64,000 nucleotides of DNA from Amyelois transitella (taxonomy: Eukaryota; Arthropoda; Insecta; Lepidoptera; Pyralidae), in the NCBI RefSeq assembly GCF_032362555.1, contig NC_083508.1:11685001-11749000 (forward strand), written 5' to 3'. Numbering within the stretch: the stretch's first letter is position 1; each line of letters begins with the position of its first letter. A program made the position numbers and the translations under genes. Positions 44,201-59,200 of this stretch are shown here, one piece after another. A model generated the notes under the pieces. It did no database searches. It worked only from the letters and a program-made list of their open reading frames with translations, and had not been told where the DNA came from.

Positions 44201-47200
44201 TCAGACTTATCATACATACCTATGTTCACGTCTATGTGCCTTAAGGGGTAGACAGGGTAAACAGTCTTCTGAAATGCCACGTTCAGCTGTATGGCTTAGT
44301 GATTCAGATAGTGACAGGTTGCTAGCCCATCGACTAAAAGAAGAATCCCAAGTTAATAAGCCTACCCCTTAGTCTAGAATTACTACATCCATGGATAAGA
44401 GATAGAGGGGTCCTATTCTTTTTACTACGCTTTTATTAGCTTGAGTTGTATGTATGTATGTATGTATGTAACGAAATCTTTGAGCTTAATTTTCACTGAT
44501 TTCTAAACGTCTGATCAACTTGAAACTTTGCACACGTATCAAGGACCGATGACAATGCAATATTTTGATAAGAGTTTCTCATTATTTCTATTACTGCCGG
44601 GAACCACACGGCACTATTCTACATACTAAACGTATACGAGACACGGGAACGTGTATATTTCATACTGCAAGGTTTTCCCCTGTCGCCGTGTCACAACAAA
44701 AAAAAATTCATCTTTTGTAAAGGTGGTTAAACAATAGACTTTCACCATTATCTATTTTTTTATTCTAAACTTAGCGATTAATCGTAAAAAGATAACAGGC
44801 AAACAATATTATTAGTATGGATATTTAGTCGTTACTAAATATCCATGTATTCGGAAGCAATAAGTGAGGAATTTAATTGGATCATTGTGATTCAGACGCA
44901 TGCTTCGCGGATCTGTGAGCAATTTGCTGGTGCTTACTTTATGAATTTTCTTCTTAGGGTTGGCAACAGACCAACCATAGACGATGTCTTAGAAGAGCGT
45001 ATCTCACAAAATAGGTTCATGTAAACTTTAATGGTAAGACTCGGCTACGAAAATTGAATCGTCTAAGATATAAATGAATTTTGAATTTTTTTAATGTGTT
45101 GAAAGTTAAAAAAAAACAATCACGTCTTTTAATGTTGCTCACAAGAAAATTTCAAGGAGGCCAGCTTTACTTTAACAAAAGGCCAGCTTTACTTTAATAA
45201 AATGCTGCGAAATAATCGGCAACGATTGTATGCCTCAATCTCACTTGGAAAATTTTCTATACACTACTTACTCACCTAAGTAGTTTTATACTTTATCCCC
45301 TTCAGATTTTACATGAAGCTTAGCTTGGGCATTCTCTACTCTGCTTTGTGGGTCTTATTGTTGTCATGAGTGAAAAATTTAATATAACAAACACACAATT
45401 TCATATACAAAAACCATTTGTGAATTTATTTTCCTTCATTAATTCAATTACGGTAATAATGTGTGGTTAATATTGTGTGTACGGTAATGCCGTGTGGTTC
45501 CCGGCACTATTACAAAAAAGAATAGGACCACTCCATCTCTTTCCCATGGATGTCGTAAAAGGCGACTAAGGGATAGGCTTATAAACTTAGGATTCCTCTT
45601 TTAGGCGATGGGCTAGCAACCTGTCACTATTTGAATCTCGGTTCTATCATTAAGCCAAATAGCTGAACGTGGCCATTCAGTCTTTTCAAGACTGTTGGCT
45701 CTGTCTACCCCGCAAGGGATATAGACGTGATCATATGTATGTATGTATGTACGGTAATAATAAATATGACGATATTAAAAATGTAAAAGTGACAACCCTA
45801 GATGATGGCACCAATCTATTTATGCGCAAACGCATGCCACTTGCAGTTAGATCGGGCGCGAAACAAAACGATACCCGGCCGAAATAAACTTGCGTTTCGC
45901 TCGTGCTATATCAGAAACTGGCCGATTTTTAATATCAACGATTATGAATTTTATTTAAAATAAAGCAATAGAAATCACTTGAGCATAGTGACCCCTCGTG
46001 TTCTGCTAGCTACAGAAGAAAAGGGACTTTGACTTATGTATATTGTGTGATTTTCATACAAACAAATTGGTAAATTATAATTTTTCTTAGTATGAAATAC
46101 ATCATGGCGTTGATTTCCAGTAATTAGAAGAATAGAAATTAGATTTTAGACGTCGTAGTTACCTACTATAAATCTTTAAACACGTTACTGATTCGCCGGA
46201 GACGAACCATGAAAAAAACTTTACACGTCAAAAAGAAGACTTCCTTGATCGTACTCAGTATACCATCAACACTCAGACGGAAGCCGGCTACACATCATTT
46301 CAGTGAACCGGAAGGTGATTTATTATATGTGTCGTCGCGTCGCGTAGCCGGTGATAGCTCAACACACGATAACGTTGTTATAATTAGCGTTACAAAAATA
46401 GACAAGAATATATAGGTTTTTCGAAATTCTTGTCTTTTGAAAGGAGTTATTTTTTGTCAATAAAACCTTACATCGATTTAGGGGAACTGAATGAATGATC
46501 AATCAACGCATAGCTGAAACGTTGAGCCAAAAACTGAATCTCTAATTTCTAGTTGTCTTTGGAATTGTGGAGGACCAATAAGAGTTAAATAAATGTTTTC
46601 TTTTTGTGCGTTTAGTTTTTGCAGTTGTTGATTGATTCATTTGACGAGACAATTGAAACGATGAAAATATAATCTCAAGTATTCTTTAAGTGGTTATAGA
46701 TAATTGAAGATGTGCAGTATATTGGCTGTCAGTTACCACTTGATTAAACTCGGACCACGCACGTGATTATGAATTGGATAAGTAAATCCTTTATTACATC
46801 CATTTTTTCGACTCCATGCGACCCTGGTGACGTGAATATATAATAAAAATATAAACATAAAAAATGACATTAACGTGTCGAAACTCATAGAGACTCAGTG
46901 TCGAGTCTCTTTTAACTTTTGGTAATCTGACATAATGTTATGTGTTGTGGCCTATCAGTCTTTTCAAAACTGTTGGCTCTGTCTACCACGCATGGGATAA
47001 AGACGTGATTATATGTATGTATGTATGTATAACATAATGTTAAACGCTCCCAGTAGAACATTTGGCGTTATATTCGAAAAAAATATTACAAATCTTATCG
47101 GAACTTTTTGAGTCTTGTCAAGCATTGTCGATGTTACCGAGTGTCCGGACTAGTGACTGGATATCTGGAGTCTACCCATAAATGAGACCTTCCCATACTA

Positions 47201-50200
47201 TCTCTGCCTAGAAATCTATTTCCGTTTTCTCGATCATACTATTTCCACATTATAAGTAGTAGCCTAGATGAAAACTGAAATAGGTCATGTTGGCCTAGCA
47301 CCTTAGGTCGTTGCCCTTACGCGATCGATCCAGTGTCCCAGTTTTCCGACCTACCCCTCCTGGACCTATGCTCTGGATAAATGGCTTCAAATTCAAAGTT
47401 GATCTGTCAATTTAAACATTCGACCTAGATTAAGTTTGCTTGCTTTAAGATTTAAGTCGTCAACGTATTTTATCAAAGCTGTCATTAACTTTGAAGCCAA
47501 TTATGGTAGTTTAAGAGCCTTAATACTTTGATCAAATTTTTTTAACGGTCGGCCGGTCTAATTTGGCTGTTTAAATTTAACTGATTAAGGCGAATGAAAT
47601 GGTTGGACAGCACAGCAAATTAAACCTGCAACATACTCAGCTTGCGAAATGTCTTGAAGCAATGAATTTTCGTTATTTTATTTTTAGTTACGATGGAAGG
47701 TTGTATAAATTGGCTAGTTTTGCCACCACCTCCAGTCTGGGCCGTGACGTCAAGCCTCATCGATTTGTCTGCCTCCCGGCGCCGGCTGCTCTGCCACCCT
47801 GGCTTATGCAACTTCTTGATATTTTGCGCGATGCCAATTCTTTTGGTTCGATCGAATAGTCTTTAAAGAATAATTTCTATAAAGTAAAAAAAAGGATTTT
47901 AGTACTTACTAAAGTAGGTAGGTCTCATCTAAAGGTAGGGTTTCCGGACTGTTCATAGGATTTATAATTCAGGTTGTCAAAGTCACACGTTTTTGATCAT
48001 TTTATTATTTGCAGAATTTTTCTGTTCTTCATAGATATGTGTGTTATCTATCATACTTCAATGCGCAATTTCTGTGTGAACATGATACCAAAGTGTTTTA
48101 AATAAGTTTCTTAATGTAAACGTACTTCGTATGTTTAAGTACTGCATTTGCAACTCAAATTATACTTGCATTATTATTAGCTTCCGTTCGTGCGTTTCGT
48201 AAACTCATTACAACACGCGCTGTTATGTAAATTTTCAATAAACACAAGACAGACAGGAATATTATATTTTTGATGTGGTACGCGGTACGACGCTGCATAC
48301 AATTTAATTCCAAGTTTACGACTAGAAAGCGCACCACGTCTGGTCCAGATTACAACACTTGTAGGTATTGCGTTACTAATATTGAAAGTAATAAAAAATG
48401 TGTAATGAAGAAGAAATACTCGACGTGGTGCTAAAAATAGTTACAGCATTGCACGTAGCGGTGATCTACAGCTGCAGTTTGCGCTATCTAGATTTCTCAT
48501 AGAAATTTTGCGCGACATTCTCTCGGGACAGAGGGTTGTTTCTCTGGGCGGGCGGTCGGAGGGGGCGCTGGGCGGCCGGGAGGGGGGCTCCAGCGTCAAC
48601 GACCGCCACTCGTCTGTCTGCGAGCGCGAGAGAACCCCGTCCCAAGCTGCAGCCGGACTTACCTTTCAACTTTTCACAATCGCAGACGTTAACTTCGTCA
48701 TTATTGAAGCGTATCGGCACGTTTCGCGCGAGATATTATAGGTATCGGTTTTGGAACCGCGAGGTGTTCAGAACTGTGATTTATTAGCGTGTGTGGACGA
48801 GCTGTCGCACGACCGGCACGCACGTTGACGGATAATCCCTGACGTCCGCGAGTTTCGGCGACACATTGCCGGCGTGAAAGTGTGTGACACTGCATAGAGC
48901 TAAAATAGACTAGTTTTTATTTACGAACAATGCGTTGCACTTCCTAGTGATAGTGACGGGACGAGTTATGAATTTTATTGTTAACTGAGTGAGGATGGTG
49001 CGGTTTGGCTTGGCGATGGTGGTGGGCGTGGCGCCCGCGCTGGTGTCTTGGTGGCGCGGGCAGGCGCCGCCTTTGCCGCCTCCGCTGGTGGTGGCTTCGC
49101 CCTGTTCGGAGAAGGTGCTGAGGTGGCCGCCGCCGCGGTCTCCCTCTTTGTCAGATTGTCTCGAGAGCAGCAGCGATGAGGATTCAGCCCGATCCGTCGT
49201 CTGCCTGGTTAGACCTAAGCTAGTGAGTATCGCTCATACATGTGTACCGAATATAAGCTTAATTGTTTCAATTCTTATGATGCCGATTACGCTGTTTGGT
49301 TATGAGTAAATTAGTTGATAGGCCAAGGAGATTTTTGTGATTCCGCCGGAGAGAAACTCCAACCAAAAATTTATTTATAAACAATAAATGCGTTTACGTC
49401 GTAGATTGGAGGATGATTATTTCCTTAAAGTTGCATAAGCATCCGCATTGATCCTTCAGTCACGGAATCATATAAGAATTGCGCAAAAACAAAATTGTAC
49501 AAAGCGCATGATGCATTCAAAAACTTCCAAAAACGAGAGTCATTTCATAATCGAACAGTTGCACTAAACGGCGTTAATGATCACGGACATTTTAATTCGA
49601 TGCACTTATTTCTTGCGACTGCAGCGCCTCGGTGTCTCTGCGTGTGGTTCTAACGTTCGTGTCGTGTCATTTCAGTCTTATGGAAAGATCCACATTCCTA
49701 AATATATCCAGGCCTTTGAAGGAGCTCGTATGACATTGTCAGTTGATTTAAAGTCTAATAATTGTTATGCTAATTGACAATAGACGTCTCATACTCCGAC
49801 GCTTTGAACAGAAAGCGCCACAGATTTATGTCACGATCTGTAGTTTGTCTTAAATTGTGTTCGTTGCTATTGTATTTCGTTTCGTAGAAAGTGTGTCATG
49901 TGAAATTAAATGTCCAAAGAACTAATCTGTAGTTTTTAATTCATGAAACTCATTATTAACAATCATACGATCTAATGTTCATTAGATTATCGTATTTGTT
50001 TTGCGAAATTTTGAACGTTTTTATTTTTAATTACTTGTACGTTGGCGTTAGTAAGTGGGTCTTGCGCAAACTGCGGACCGCATCAACAATAAACTCCCAC
50101 AGTAATGCTGACATAGTAATTTCAGACTTTGTGTGGCAGAACAATCAAACAATTATCATTCGTATTGATATCTCATTCCGCATTCTATTCTCACGTGAAG

Positions 50201-53200
50201 TTTACTATTAATAATGATTATTATCCGCGAAAAGAAATCTAAACGGAAAAACATTGAGAGATTGTTTTCATCTCCGAGAGATAAATTAACGTTGCTAATT
50301 TGATCTTTGGCATTTTGTTTGACGGCGGATAAATATAAATAATATCGATCATTCACCTCTGTTACGAAAGCGCATCTCACGTGCGTCGCGCGCCGTATCG
50401 CTGCACCGGTAGCGGTAGCGCATGCTTGCGATGGTATTGCGCGTGCGTCGCGAAATGTCACGATATTTACGTACGAGTCGCGTGCGCAATGCGCATCCCG
50501 TCCATCGATCCCGTTCGATTTCCAAACGCCAAACGGTTTAACGTCCGCAATGAGTTTTTGCTAGTCGCGCCGTGTACTCGTTTTTCACTGTGACAAAGTT
50601 TTTGCCAGCAACCGTACAGACAGTTTAATCTCGGCTGCTGTCGCTCGCGGTTGGCTCGGTGCGTTCTGTAGTAACCGCCAAGTGTTGCGTTGTGCCTTGC
50701 TGCTAGTTATTTATGCAGATAATTGACCCATATATAAAATTATTCCCGTGAAACAGTTCACTATGTAGTACTAAATATTTATTTGTAAGTCATCTGCTTA
50801 ACCTTAAGCTGTCTTCCTGATCACCGTCCTTATTTATTATCTTTGCTAAACTAAGTGCACAAAGTTATCAGATCTTGACGTATATATATCCCAATCTATA
50901 TAAGGTTTTTTTTTACTTTTTTGCTTGTATTAGAGGTCATCACAATTTAATTTCCAAGTCTTTCTTATTTAACATCTCTCTAGAGATACCATCTTTCGTG
51001 TTGTACTTACCTACATTATGCCTTAATTATAATCCATTTGCTAACTTATGTACTACAATGCTTTGTGTGAGCCTCTCTGCCCGTGACGTCCTTGCGCCTT
51101 TGTTGGTTGAGATTGTGAGAGCTTGTTTCATTATGTTAGACTTTTAAATCTATTAAAAAATCATAATTAATTGGATTTATAATATCTTGATGTTTGCAGT
51201 TTCTTTTACGTTTGATCTTGCATTTTTTTCGTAGTGCATTTTTACTCATGAAAAATCGCTAATATCCCCAAGATATTAGCGATTTTTCATACGTACGTAC
51301 TTCTTGTTGAGTACGTACTTCCGTAGAATAATAAATATAAAGGTCTTCCTTCCTAAATTGTGACCATAATTTCATATTATATCGTAGGTATTATTGTCAG
51401 TAAATTTTCATGATGGTCCATCATGAAAATTTTATCAACAATCAAATACCTCAAAATGTTATTATCAGCCTGGAACTAAACGCCGAAATAAGAAGTTTGA
51501 AACAAGCAATAAACTTAAATTTTACATGAAATGTATTTCATGATAGGTACTTCTTACTTTAACAAGTTCATTCAACATTTGGTGTTAAAATTAAATACAT
51601 ATTACAAATACTTCTATCTTGTCTCTTTTAAATTATACGGTAGACTTGTTAATCCGGATTAGTCTAGGCTAGCTATGATACCATATAAAGTACACAGCTG
51701 TAATGATGTTTTACACCGGAAATTCTTTACAGAGGAAAGGATTAAGCGGTATCGAATCATTATGACGTTCCGTAAATTAATCAAATTGTAATCGAGTAGT
51801 GCTGTTCTTAATATCGGCTTAATTATGAATTTATATATTAACCACTTAGAAACACAAAGATATTCTTACTATTGGGAAGTTATAACTTTCGTTTTTAATT
51901 TTAGTAACCAATATTTGGAAAATCCTTTACTTTTTATGATTGTGACTTAATAATAAGTAAACGTTGATTTTGAATCAAATCTGAGCAGAATTGTTTTGTT
52001 TTAACTCTATATAGAAAGCATAAAATTGTTACTAATGCATATTCAATAAGAAGCCATTCGAACAGACACCGCAATAAAAACAGGCGGGCTTCCTGCGCCA
52101 TTATTATCACTATTTTGTGCTACTGCGATGAGCGGTTTCCTTCTGATAAGTTCAATGTCGTAAATGACATTGATACAATTTTATTCATAAGCGTAGGTTT
52201 TCTTTAAAATATTTCTTTTCTGTTACCTTTTTCAAATTCAGCTGATGTCGGCACACTGTCTTCAACTACTTCGGTTACAAAATAGGCTTCCGCATTTGTA
52301 ATATGTAAATTGATTATTTTTAAAAAATTTCCCTCTTTTTCTATCTCCTATAAAATTTAACGCGAGGATGTGTATTTTTTTTAAGTATTTGCCAAAAGAT
52401 ACTAAAGATAGCTATTCCACTAAGGTCAAAGTTAACCACAACAAACAAAAATTTGCATCATATGAGCCTTGGCATTTGCTTCGTGAAATGAGAAGTGATG
52501 TCATTGTTTTTGAAGATAATATTAATAATGCCATATTTAGTTCAAACCAAACGTTTCCATCTGTTACAGATTGATCGAAGGTGATCAATCAATCATCAAA
52601 ATAAATAATTCTTTGGTTACTGAAGTGATGAGAGTGACGTACGATGATGACAAAGTAGTGCTGAAAACTTCAGTTACGTAGGGTGTTGAATTTTATTAAG
52701 TTAAGGATCATTTTGTAATGGTCTCGAAAGTTCTATAACTTTAAAACTGACAGAGAAGCAGGTTTAACCTGGTCAAGAAATATTGGTAAACATATTTTTA
52801 ATTTAGTCATGAGAAAACATGTAAACATGTGTTTACCGCCTATGCCCCATGATTCCATCATGGAAAGTAATGCCTGCGGAGGTAATATTATCCGGTGCTT
52901 AACTTTCTAATCCCTGATTAAATGGGCGGCGACGTGGGGCCGCTATTACCATCATCAGTTAGTTTTGTGTTGGCGGTGCAGCTTCCTTCAGATTTGTCGA
53001 GTTGCTTAGTGAGTCTTAATTTCAAGAGATAACTAGCTTCACTTTTCATAACATATTATATTAAGAATTGGCTTCAGTTTTGGTAAAATATTTCAGGATT
53101 TAGCAAATTCAAAGTCTAAATTTTTATTCATTATGACAGGACACTTCATAATCACTTAATAATTGTCATATCTTTTGGTTTACCAACATTGGTTAACGTC

Positions 53201-56200
53201 AAATAAATTACTTAAAACCAAGTTTACTGCCGCTTCCAAAGCGTCAGTGCAGAAGAAGCGGTAACAAACTGCACTCTTGGTTTCAAGAGTTTGAAGAGGT
53301 ACATTTTTGGTAACCCAGGTGTTTTTCGTGATGAATTGCGTTGAGATGCAGCATGTACTCCTCTGAGATGCTTAAACCCCTAATAATGGAATCTCTGACT
53401 CACTATCTCGCCCCGACCCGCTCGCTGTGTGTGTTGTAGTTGTAGTCTTAGGTACTTAATATAAAATTGTCATCAGTCCCGTTTGTTTGCCCCACGGTAT
53501 AGCATGCGCATTAATAAATAATGATGAATAAAAAATGTTCATTAAAGGTCGTTTTTACTTTTAAATTTAATTACTTTTAAATCATAATGTTCGTTTTGCA
53601 ATTTGGGATTGATCATTAGAACTTACATGAAGCATCTTATACTCGTAGGATCTTTTTTTATTTCAGCCGTGTGCCTGGAATTACCTTAGAATGTGATGTG
53701 ACTGACTCATTTCGAGGTTCACCTTTTGCATTTATATACATTTCCTTTCGTGTGACTCCCCCTACTGCTAAAAGTTCGCCGACGAAAACAATTCTAGATA
53801 AATCACAAATGTCACCTGCAACTTGCAGTGATTCACAATATGTACGTACTTCCTCAGGTGTAAGACACGGCCTAAGATTGACACTTGTAGCGAGTTCGCC
53901 TTCCTTATTGATTTCATTTTCTCCATTTTTAAAAGAAAACCTATATTTTTAATTTATTTTTAAAACATAATTGTGAATTTGCTGTAATTTATTGTGGTGC
54001 AATAAAGAGTTATTTTATTGTATTTTTTCTTTTCTTTATGGCTTGATATTATCCAAATTTGCCCTCGTACTGATAGGCAGAGATGTGCATTAGAAACTAT
54101 TTAATTTGTGCATATCATAGAAATAAAATCATTAGCGCCTAGAGTTTCAGTAATTATAATAACTATTTATCCAAACTTGTTACTGTTTTTTCGGGTCAAA
54201 AGATAGAAAATTTAATATGAAATTCGTGTCTGCTTCTCTGTTCGACCTCGCTTCCTCTTATGCCTTCCGCTCCTAATCATAGTAAGTAACGGTGCAATGT
54301 GGTTACGAAAACGATAGCGTATGACGGCGCGAGCGGGCGCTCAGCAGTCGAGAGAACGCGCCTCCGCGGGCGAACGTGCTGGCTGCTGTCGTTTGCGCGA
54401 CCACCGCCCGCAGAACGTGCGGGAATACAACCTTAATAGTGAAATAAGTGCGACATCAAAACAGTGACATTAACAATTTATTTGCAAAAAGTGAAGTGAA
54501 AGACTGACTTCAAATTATAAAACCATTATCACACAATCGAAAACAAGGAATATTTATTGGTCAAGTACTGGAAAATATCACCGATAAGATAAGCAACAAT
54601 AATAATTTTATCGCAATTGTTATAAAGTACAATGCAGGTTGTATCGCGGACGAGAATCACGTCCTTCCTTTCTATTGAAGCTCTGACGATGCAACAATCA
54701 AGAACCGCAATACGCCGGGAACACAGTGCATAGACGGACGCGACGCGACATATGTGGTACGCAAAAACAAATAAGCAATCAAATAGCCTGAATTCCTCGA
54801 ATGTGCACAAAAGCCGGTGCAATATATGATGGGCAAAGTATCCAAATTAGAAACACCAGGTAATAGTGACGAAGAAAGCGGAGACGCATTTACCGATGGC
54901 GATTTTGAAGATTCCGATGATGAGACGGTAGTTGAGAGAAATGGTAACGTCGAGCCGGCTCATATGCCAGTCAATGAAGCTATAAACGGCGAAGCGAAAA
55001 AGGCAAACGGTTTTGAGACAATTTTGCAAGAAAACCAACCCAAGATGAACGGAGTGAAAAATTATGAAAATGGCCACAGTAGTGAAGAAAATCCTACATT
55101 TGAAAATGGATTTGATGCGCGACGGGATTCTCATGTGGAACAAAATCCATCTATCGTGGGAATACTTGGCGGTCAACAAAATCATGTACGTATTATTTCC
55201 TTTTGAGGAGACCAGATGTTGTAATCATATTTTTTTACTCTTATGAGGGCATATACGAGTACATTTTGCTGCATATTTTTGGTATTTAACACATCGAATG
55301 TCAGTTGAGTCATTGAAATGCAACCTGCTAACTGGAATTGGTCCTTTTTTTACGACGTTATTCCCCTTGCATGTTGCGTATGTGTGTCATCGATTAGAGT
55401 AACATATGCTTTGCCAGACAAATATCCAAGGGCGAGATTATCTTATCTCAATTTAAATTTCTCCGTGTGTGCCGCTTCAGAGGCCTCAAGTTTGTGGAAG
55501 GTTGTGTGATGTGATTTATGTTTGGTTAGTTGCCTAACGAGTTTTCAAATATGTCTTAGAACATGTTGTTGTGTTAACAATGACGTTATTTCAAAGTTGG
55601 CCACAATTATAACCATGTCGTGACTGTCTAATTTAAATGTGAATCGCCGGGTCATTACCGTGAGTTAAGTTTCTTTGAGCAGTGTGACCACCGCATGTGC
55701 TTTAAGAAACACGTGTTAAAATAACTGCGGTTAAGTAACCTTGTATTGCTCAACGTCGCATCGAGATATGAGATTTCCGGAAAGATATAGAACAGGATCA
55801 TAAATAAGTCTATAAATAAAATTACTATTCGATCAGTGTCAGGTGCGCCGGCACCTTGCTACAATGGATCGGCATGTAGTATGTCAACAGAACTGAAATG
55901 AATTCCCGCGAATGACACAATACTTAGTACATTTGTGGCACCAGTTGCTGACACTCGTGCGGAGCGAGAACTGAGCCAGGTGGTCAGGGTACGACCTCGG
56001 AGTGACGTAGTGCACTCTTGACATGTCATCGCCAGAGATTATTATACGGCTCGCCACCAAACTGCTGCTTCTTTATGTGAGTAGTACATAAGATCATAGA
56101 CACGGCTGCTGTCGTAAGTAAAAAAAAATTTCATAGACATTCCCAATGTCAAAATATTGTTATATGTTATTGATACTTAAAAATTGGTCGAGTTTGTTCT

Positions 56201-59200
56201 CCTTCTCATCTCAAAATTCGAGTCGCATACTAATGAACTCATTACTCATCACTCGTTTTAGTAAACGCTTGTCAAAACTGGTTTTGCATCTGTCTCGTAT
56301 CTCTTTAATTCTCATAACATGTGTTTGGTTATTAGACCAAGCGTACTTATACCACAATGAGACACGGTAGCATTTATTTGCTTAGTTTTTGGATTATGCC
56401 AACGAGTGACGTCATATAGTCAGTTTTCGGCATACAATGATGTCACTCTTTTTTGCTAACAAGAAGTTTTCGCAACACGATGTTAAGCATCACTAATTGT
56501 CTTTATATTGGCGAGCCAAGAGAGAACATGTCAATACAGTTTCGTTGTAATATTTAACAGACTGCAAAATTGAACTTGTCTATTGAACCGTATCCACTGC
56601 TGTGCAGTTTGTTCCGCCGCTTCTTATACACATGCGCTTTGGAAGCGGTAGTAGTTACAATTAGATTTAAGTGATGTCAATAAGTGATACCTTGTAATCA
56701 ATTTTGAAAATAAATCTATTCTATTCTACTGTATCGAATGAACATTACGCATTTATTCTTAGTGTTGACTTTAGACTAACGTCCAATCCTTCATTTACTT
56801 ATTCCAATGCCGCTTCTAACCCTTACAGAATTGTTTCTTCACTTCACCGAACATACTTGCCTAAAAACGGCTTAATTTATTGATAACCAAACCGTGTTAT
56901 CATTCCTTTTTTTTTAAATGGGAATACTGTTTTTAACCGACTTCAAAAGGAGGAGGTTATGTGCAACAATATTTTCGTCCTTTCGTTTGAGTAATGTTAA
57001 AGTTTGCTACAGCGGAAGTGTTTGGTGGCGTCGGGGAAATCATAAGCAGTTTACCAATTGATACAGACACTTAAGTTACCATCGAACAATGGCTGACTCA
57101 TCCTATAACCATTTTTGTACAGTAAAATAATGTAAATGATAATATATCTGTCCGTATACCATTATGGCTGTGCTGTAATCCTATGTTTATTTTAATGATT
57201 GTGATTAATCATGCGAATACATGACTTAGGATAACTTTCTTTGTTTTTGACAATAATCTAAGTAGCGCAGTTTATATTTTTCTTTAGACGTCAAGTCAAC
57301 TTTTTCGTCAATTTTCGAACAACTATAAGCAGAATCCTATTACCTAACATGTGACGGATTAAGCTATCTGACTACTATATGTTATTTATTTATTAATATT
57401 CATCAAGAATAGAACTTAAATTGAAGAGAAATTTAGTACAAGGGCGCTACTTAGTTTTAGAGAAACTTCCAGTAGTAGTAGTTTATGTCCTTCTTTAACT
57501 CAAATAACTTCACCTAACATTGTAAATTTATCTTATTAGGTAGTATCTTCATCATTATTCACAATGAAGACATAACCTCTTCAGACAGTGTCAATCTGCT
57601 GTTTGTTTATAAATCTCGTCCAATGGTTCGTTAGCCACAAACAATAGTATCGATGGATTCATAAACTTGTAAACTGACATAAACAAACAATCGTCTTCGG
57701 ATTATCGCACTCTAAGTGGGACATCAGTGTTTATTGTTGGTATTTTGCCTTTCGTCCGATATGTATGTATGCGTGGATTGATTTCTACCAAATGCCACGG
57801 ATTCTTCCGCACTGCGACTGCACTCGGCGTTGTCATTGGAAATTTTATGAGTTACTGATTATTTATAAAATGATGATGTTTTCCACTTTAGAACTGGTTT
57901 TTTTAATGTTGGCTCTTGTTTTTGGCTGCGCTATATTTTTTATTGTGTCATGATCATAGGAATAGGGGAAGGTATCGAATGTCCTGTATTTGTGTTGAAT
58001 AAACTCTAATCATCACCATTCTGATCATCAACTTTCTTTTTACAAACATAGATCATTACTTTACTATTGCGGTGAACTCACTTGCTGTGATTAGCTGTAA
58101 CACTATTTTGATTAAGATTATTGCAATTTTTATCTTGTTCTTAATTTAAATTTTGAATAGAGCGAGAGACTTAGTTATATCTTGATCAAATATTGCATCA
58201 AATTTGTCATTTACACCAATACGTTATAATTTTAGTGTCCACCAATTTTACGATTCAATCGAATTACTCATATATCTGGACCAGTATGGGAGCAGTATTC
58301 AGCACATTATCCCCGTCTGGTCCGGAGTGATGTCATCCCGCGATAACGTCAGCTGACCACACTTTTTGTTTGCGGTAGGATTCTGAAACCTGAGTAACAT
58401 GAGTTTATTTGTTGATAACTCCTAAAGTAACGCCGCAAAATTTGGAATTGTCACAGATATTGTGTTAATATCGCTAAATATCAAGTCAATGAATGAAGCT
58501 TTTAGGTTAATGTGGCCTTCGAGTCTTGTGACAGATGGATGAAACGGGATGTATGTTTTCTAGATAATAAATTTATGGTTTTCTGTTTATCTTAGTATGT
58601 CTCTTTTTTAACAGTTGCGATTTTGAATTCGTCTCAATGTCATTGTGGGATTGACATATGTATTTAATCTATTTATCTCAAAAAAGTTTGCAATTGATTA
58701 TTGTTTTTCTCTACGTACAGTTTCTACTTATTTCTACGATATCTTATTTATGTGTCACCAGAGATCACAACATTTTTTTTGCATTGATAAGATACCTACA
58801 TTATATTTTTGGAACAGTTTCGAGTGTTAACTATGGTTTCGACTGCATTAGATTTATTTTTCTGTTCTTATTTATTTGAATTATTTACCTTGTTTTCTGT
58901 TATTTGATACAAAATGACAGTAAACTTGTACAGTTATCTATTTATTGAGACTCTTGCGCAATAATTTAACATTATACGGGTGGTTTCCATAGCCCGCATG
59001 GTGTTGGTCCCTTAACACATGACACGTGGTGCAAAAGCACGCTTCCCTGGTCTTGGGTAAAAATAAAAAAAGATAACTACTTATATGTATGTTAATAATA
59101 ATTATAAGCGAATATATTTTTGAATGTACCCTATCTAAATTTCTTGTTAATGTAATATGAATATTGGTTATTTCCATTCAAATACTGTCATGTCGTTATC

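Larger units (their letters stand above)
42689..48994. other. LRRFIP intron 1, middle part
   Basis: No coding frame with family resemblance. Contains SINE-like copies at 43280-43440 (-), 44210-44425 (-), 45486-45752 (+) and 46948-47032 (+), a (TATG)n run at 44447-44470 and a perfect short hairpin at 44817-44846. GC-rich sequence begins at about 48480, leading to the candidate exon at 48995. Confidence 0.55.

Noticed and set aside
51248-51290. microRNA hairpin
   Set aside because: Arms of 19 bp with a 5-nt loop are too short and too perfect for a typical pre-miRNA.
52368-52574. 68-codon ORF with protein-like composition ([13 protein letters not shown])
   Set aside because: No family recognised, no ATG context or splice sites that fit LRRFIP; kept only as a weak possibility.
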